A stretch of 13,564 bases of DNA, taken from assembly GCA_003511785.1 (NCBI GenBank), contig DOIS01000097.1, positions 533 through 14,096 of the forward strand, given 5' to 3'. Both the position numbers and the translations under genes were made by a program. Shown here piece by piece: positions 13,563-13,564 of the stretch; positions within the stretch are counted from its first letter, which is position 1; each line of letters starts with the position of its first letter. The notes beneath the pieces were generated by a model. It ran no database searches. It was not told where the DNA came from and saw only the letters and a program-made list of their open reading frames with translations. This DNA is from Paracoccaceae bacterium. GTDB lineage: Bacteria > Pseudomonadota > Alphaproteobacteria > Rhodobacterales > Rhodobacteraceae.

Positions 13563-13564
13563 CT

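Noticed and set aside
13470..13564. Possible rightward gene from GTG 13470 encoding Ala-Cys-Ala-Ala-Pro-Arg repeats
   Set aside because: The ribosome-binding site overlaps the start, no domain is visible, all frames are open because of the repeat, and the window ends too soon.

Overview
The window is very GC-rich, tightly packed and strongly biased to G/C at third codon positions. Gene content points to an alphaproteobacterium, most likely of the Rhodobacteraceae/Roseobacter group: a liv-type ABC transporter, a short-chain fatty acyl (ScfR-type) regulator, a transporter-linked histidine kinase, an orphan FliM/FliN-like protein, an FNR-type box and a sulfide-detoxification operon. The assignment rests on protein resemblance recalled from memory, not on a search.

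Region 1 (1-4637, minus strand) is a branched-chain-amino-acid/amide-type ABC importer operon. It is transcribed from a substrate-binding protein (3294-4637) through livH, livM and livG to livF, which runs off the left edge. Stacked hairpins lie between the binding-protein gene and livH, a place where the abundant binding-protein message is often separated from the permease message.

Region 2 (4638-4888) is a divergent regulatory region. A sigma70-like promoter for the binding-protein gene has one copy of a 9-bp direct repeat over its -35 element and a second copy near the expected start of transcription.

Region 3 (4889-10821, plus strand) is a compact signalling cluster. It encodes an XRE/ScfR transcription factor with a histidine-kinase-DHp-like middle segment, a stand-alone receiver, a two-helix small membrane protein, a large SLC5 (sodium/solute symporter)-STAC-histidine kinase, and a FliM/FliN-like SpoA-domain protein. 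The kinase and receiver form a plausible CbrA/CrbS-like nutrient-sensing pair. The DHp-like segment of the transcription factor makes a phosphorelay into the DNA-binding protein conceivable. This is the most interesting hypothesis in the window, and it is inference.

Region 4 (10822-11111) is a convergent gap with no gene I can support, only GC-rich hairpins.

Region 5 (11112-13324, minus strand) is a reduced-sulfur/sulfide operon: a persulfide-dioxygenase-like metallo-beta-lactamase-fold protein, two half-size YeeE/YedE sulfur transporters, and a DUF442 (TIGR01244-type) phosphatase/sulfurtransferase-like protein. Its promoter is AT-rich and imperfectly palindromic, as expected for a BigR/SqrR-like ArsR-family repressor. 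An FNR-type box lies upstream of it.

The right end (13491-13562) carries four copies of an 18-bp GC-rich tandem repeat. No tRNA, rRNA, insertion sequence or CRISPR array was seen.
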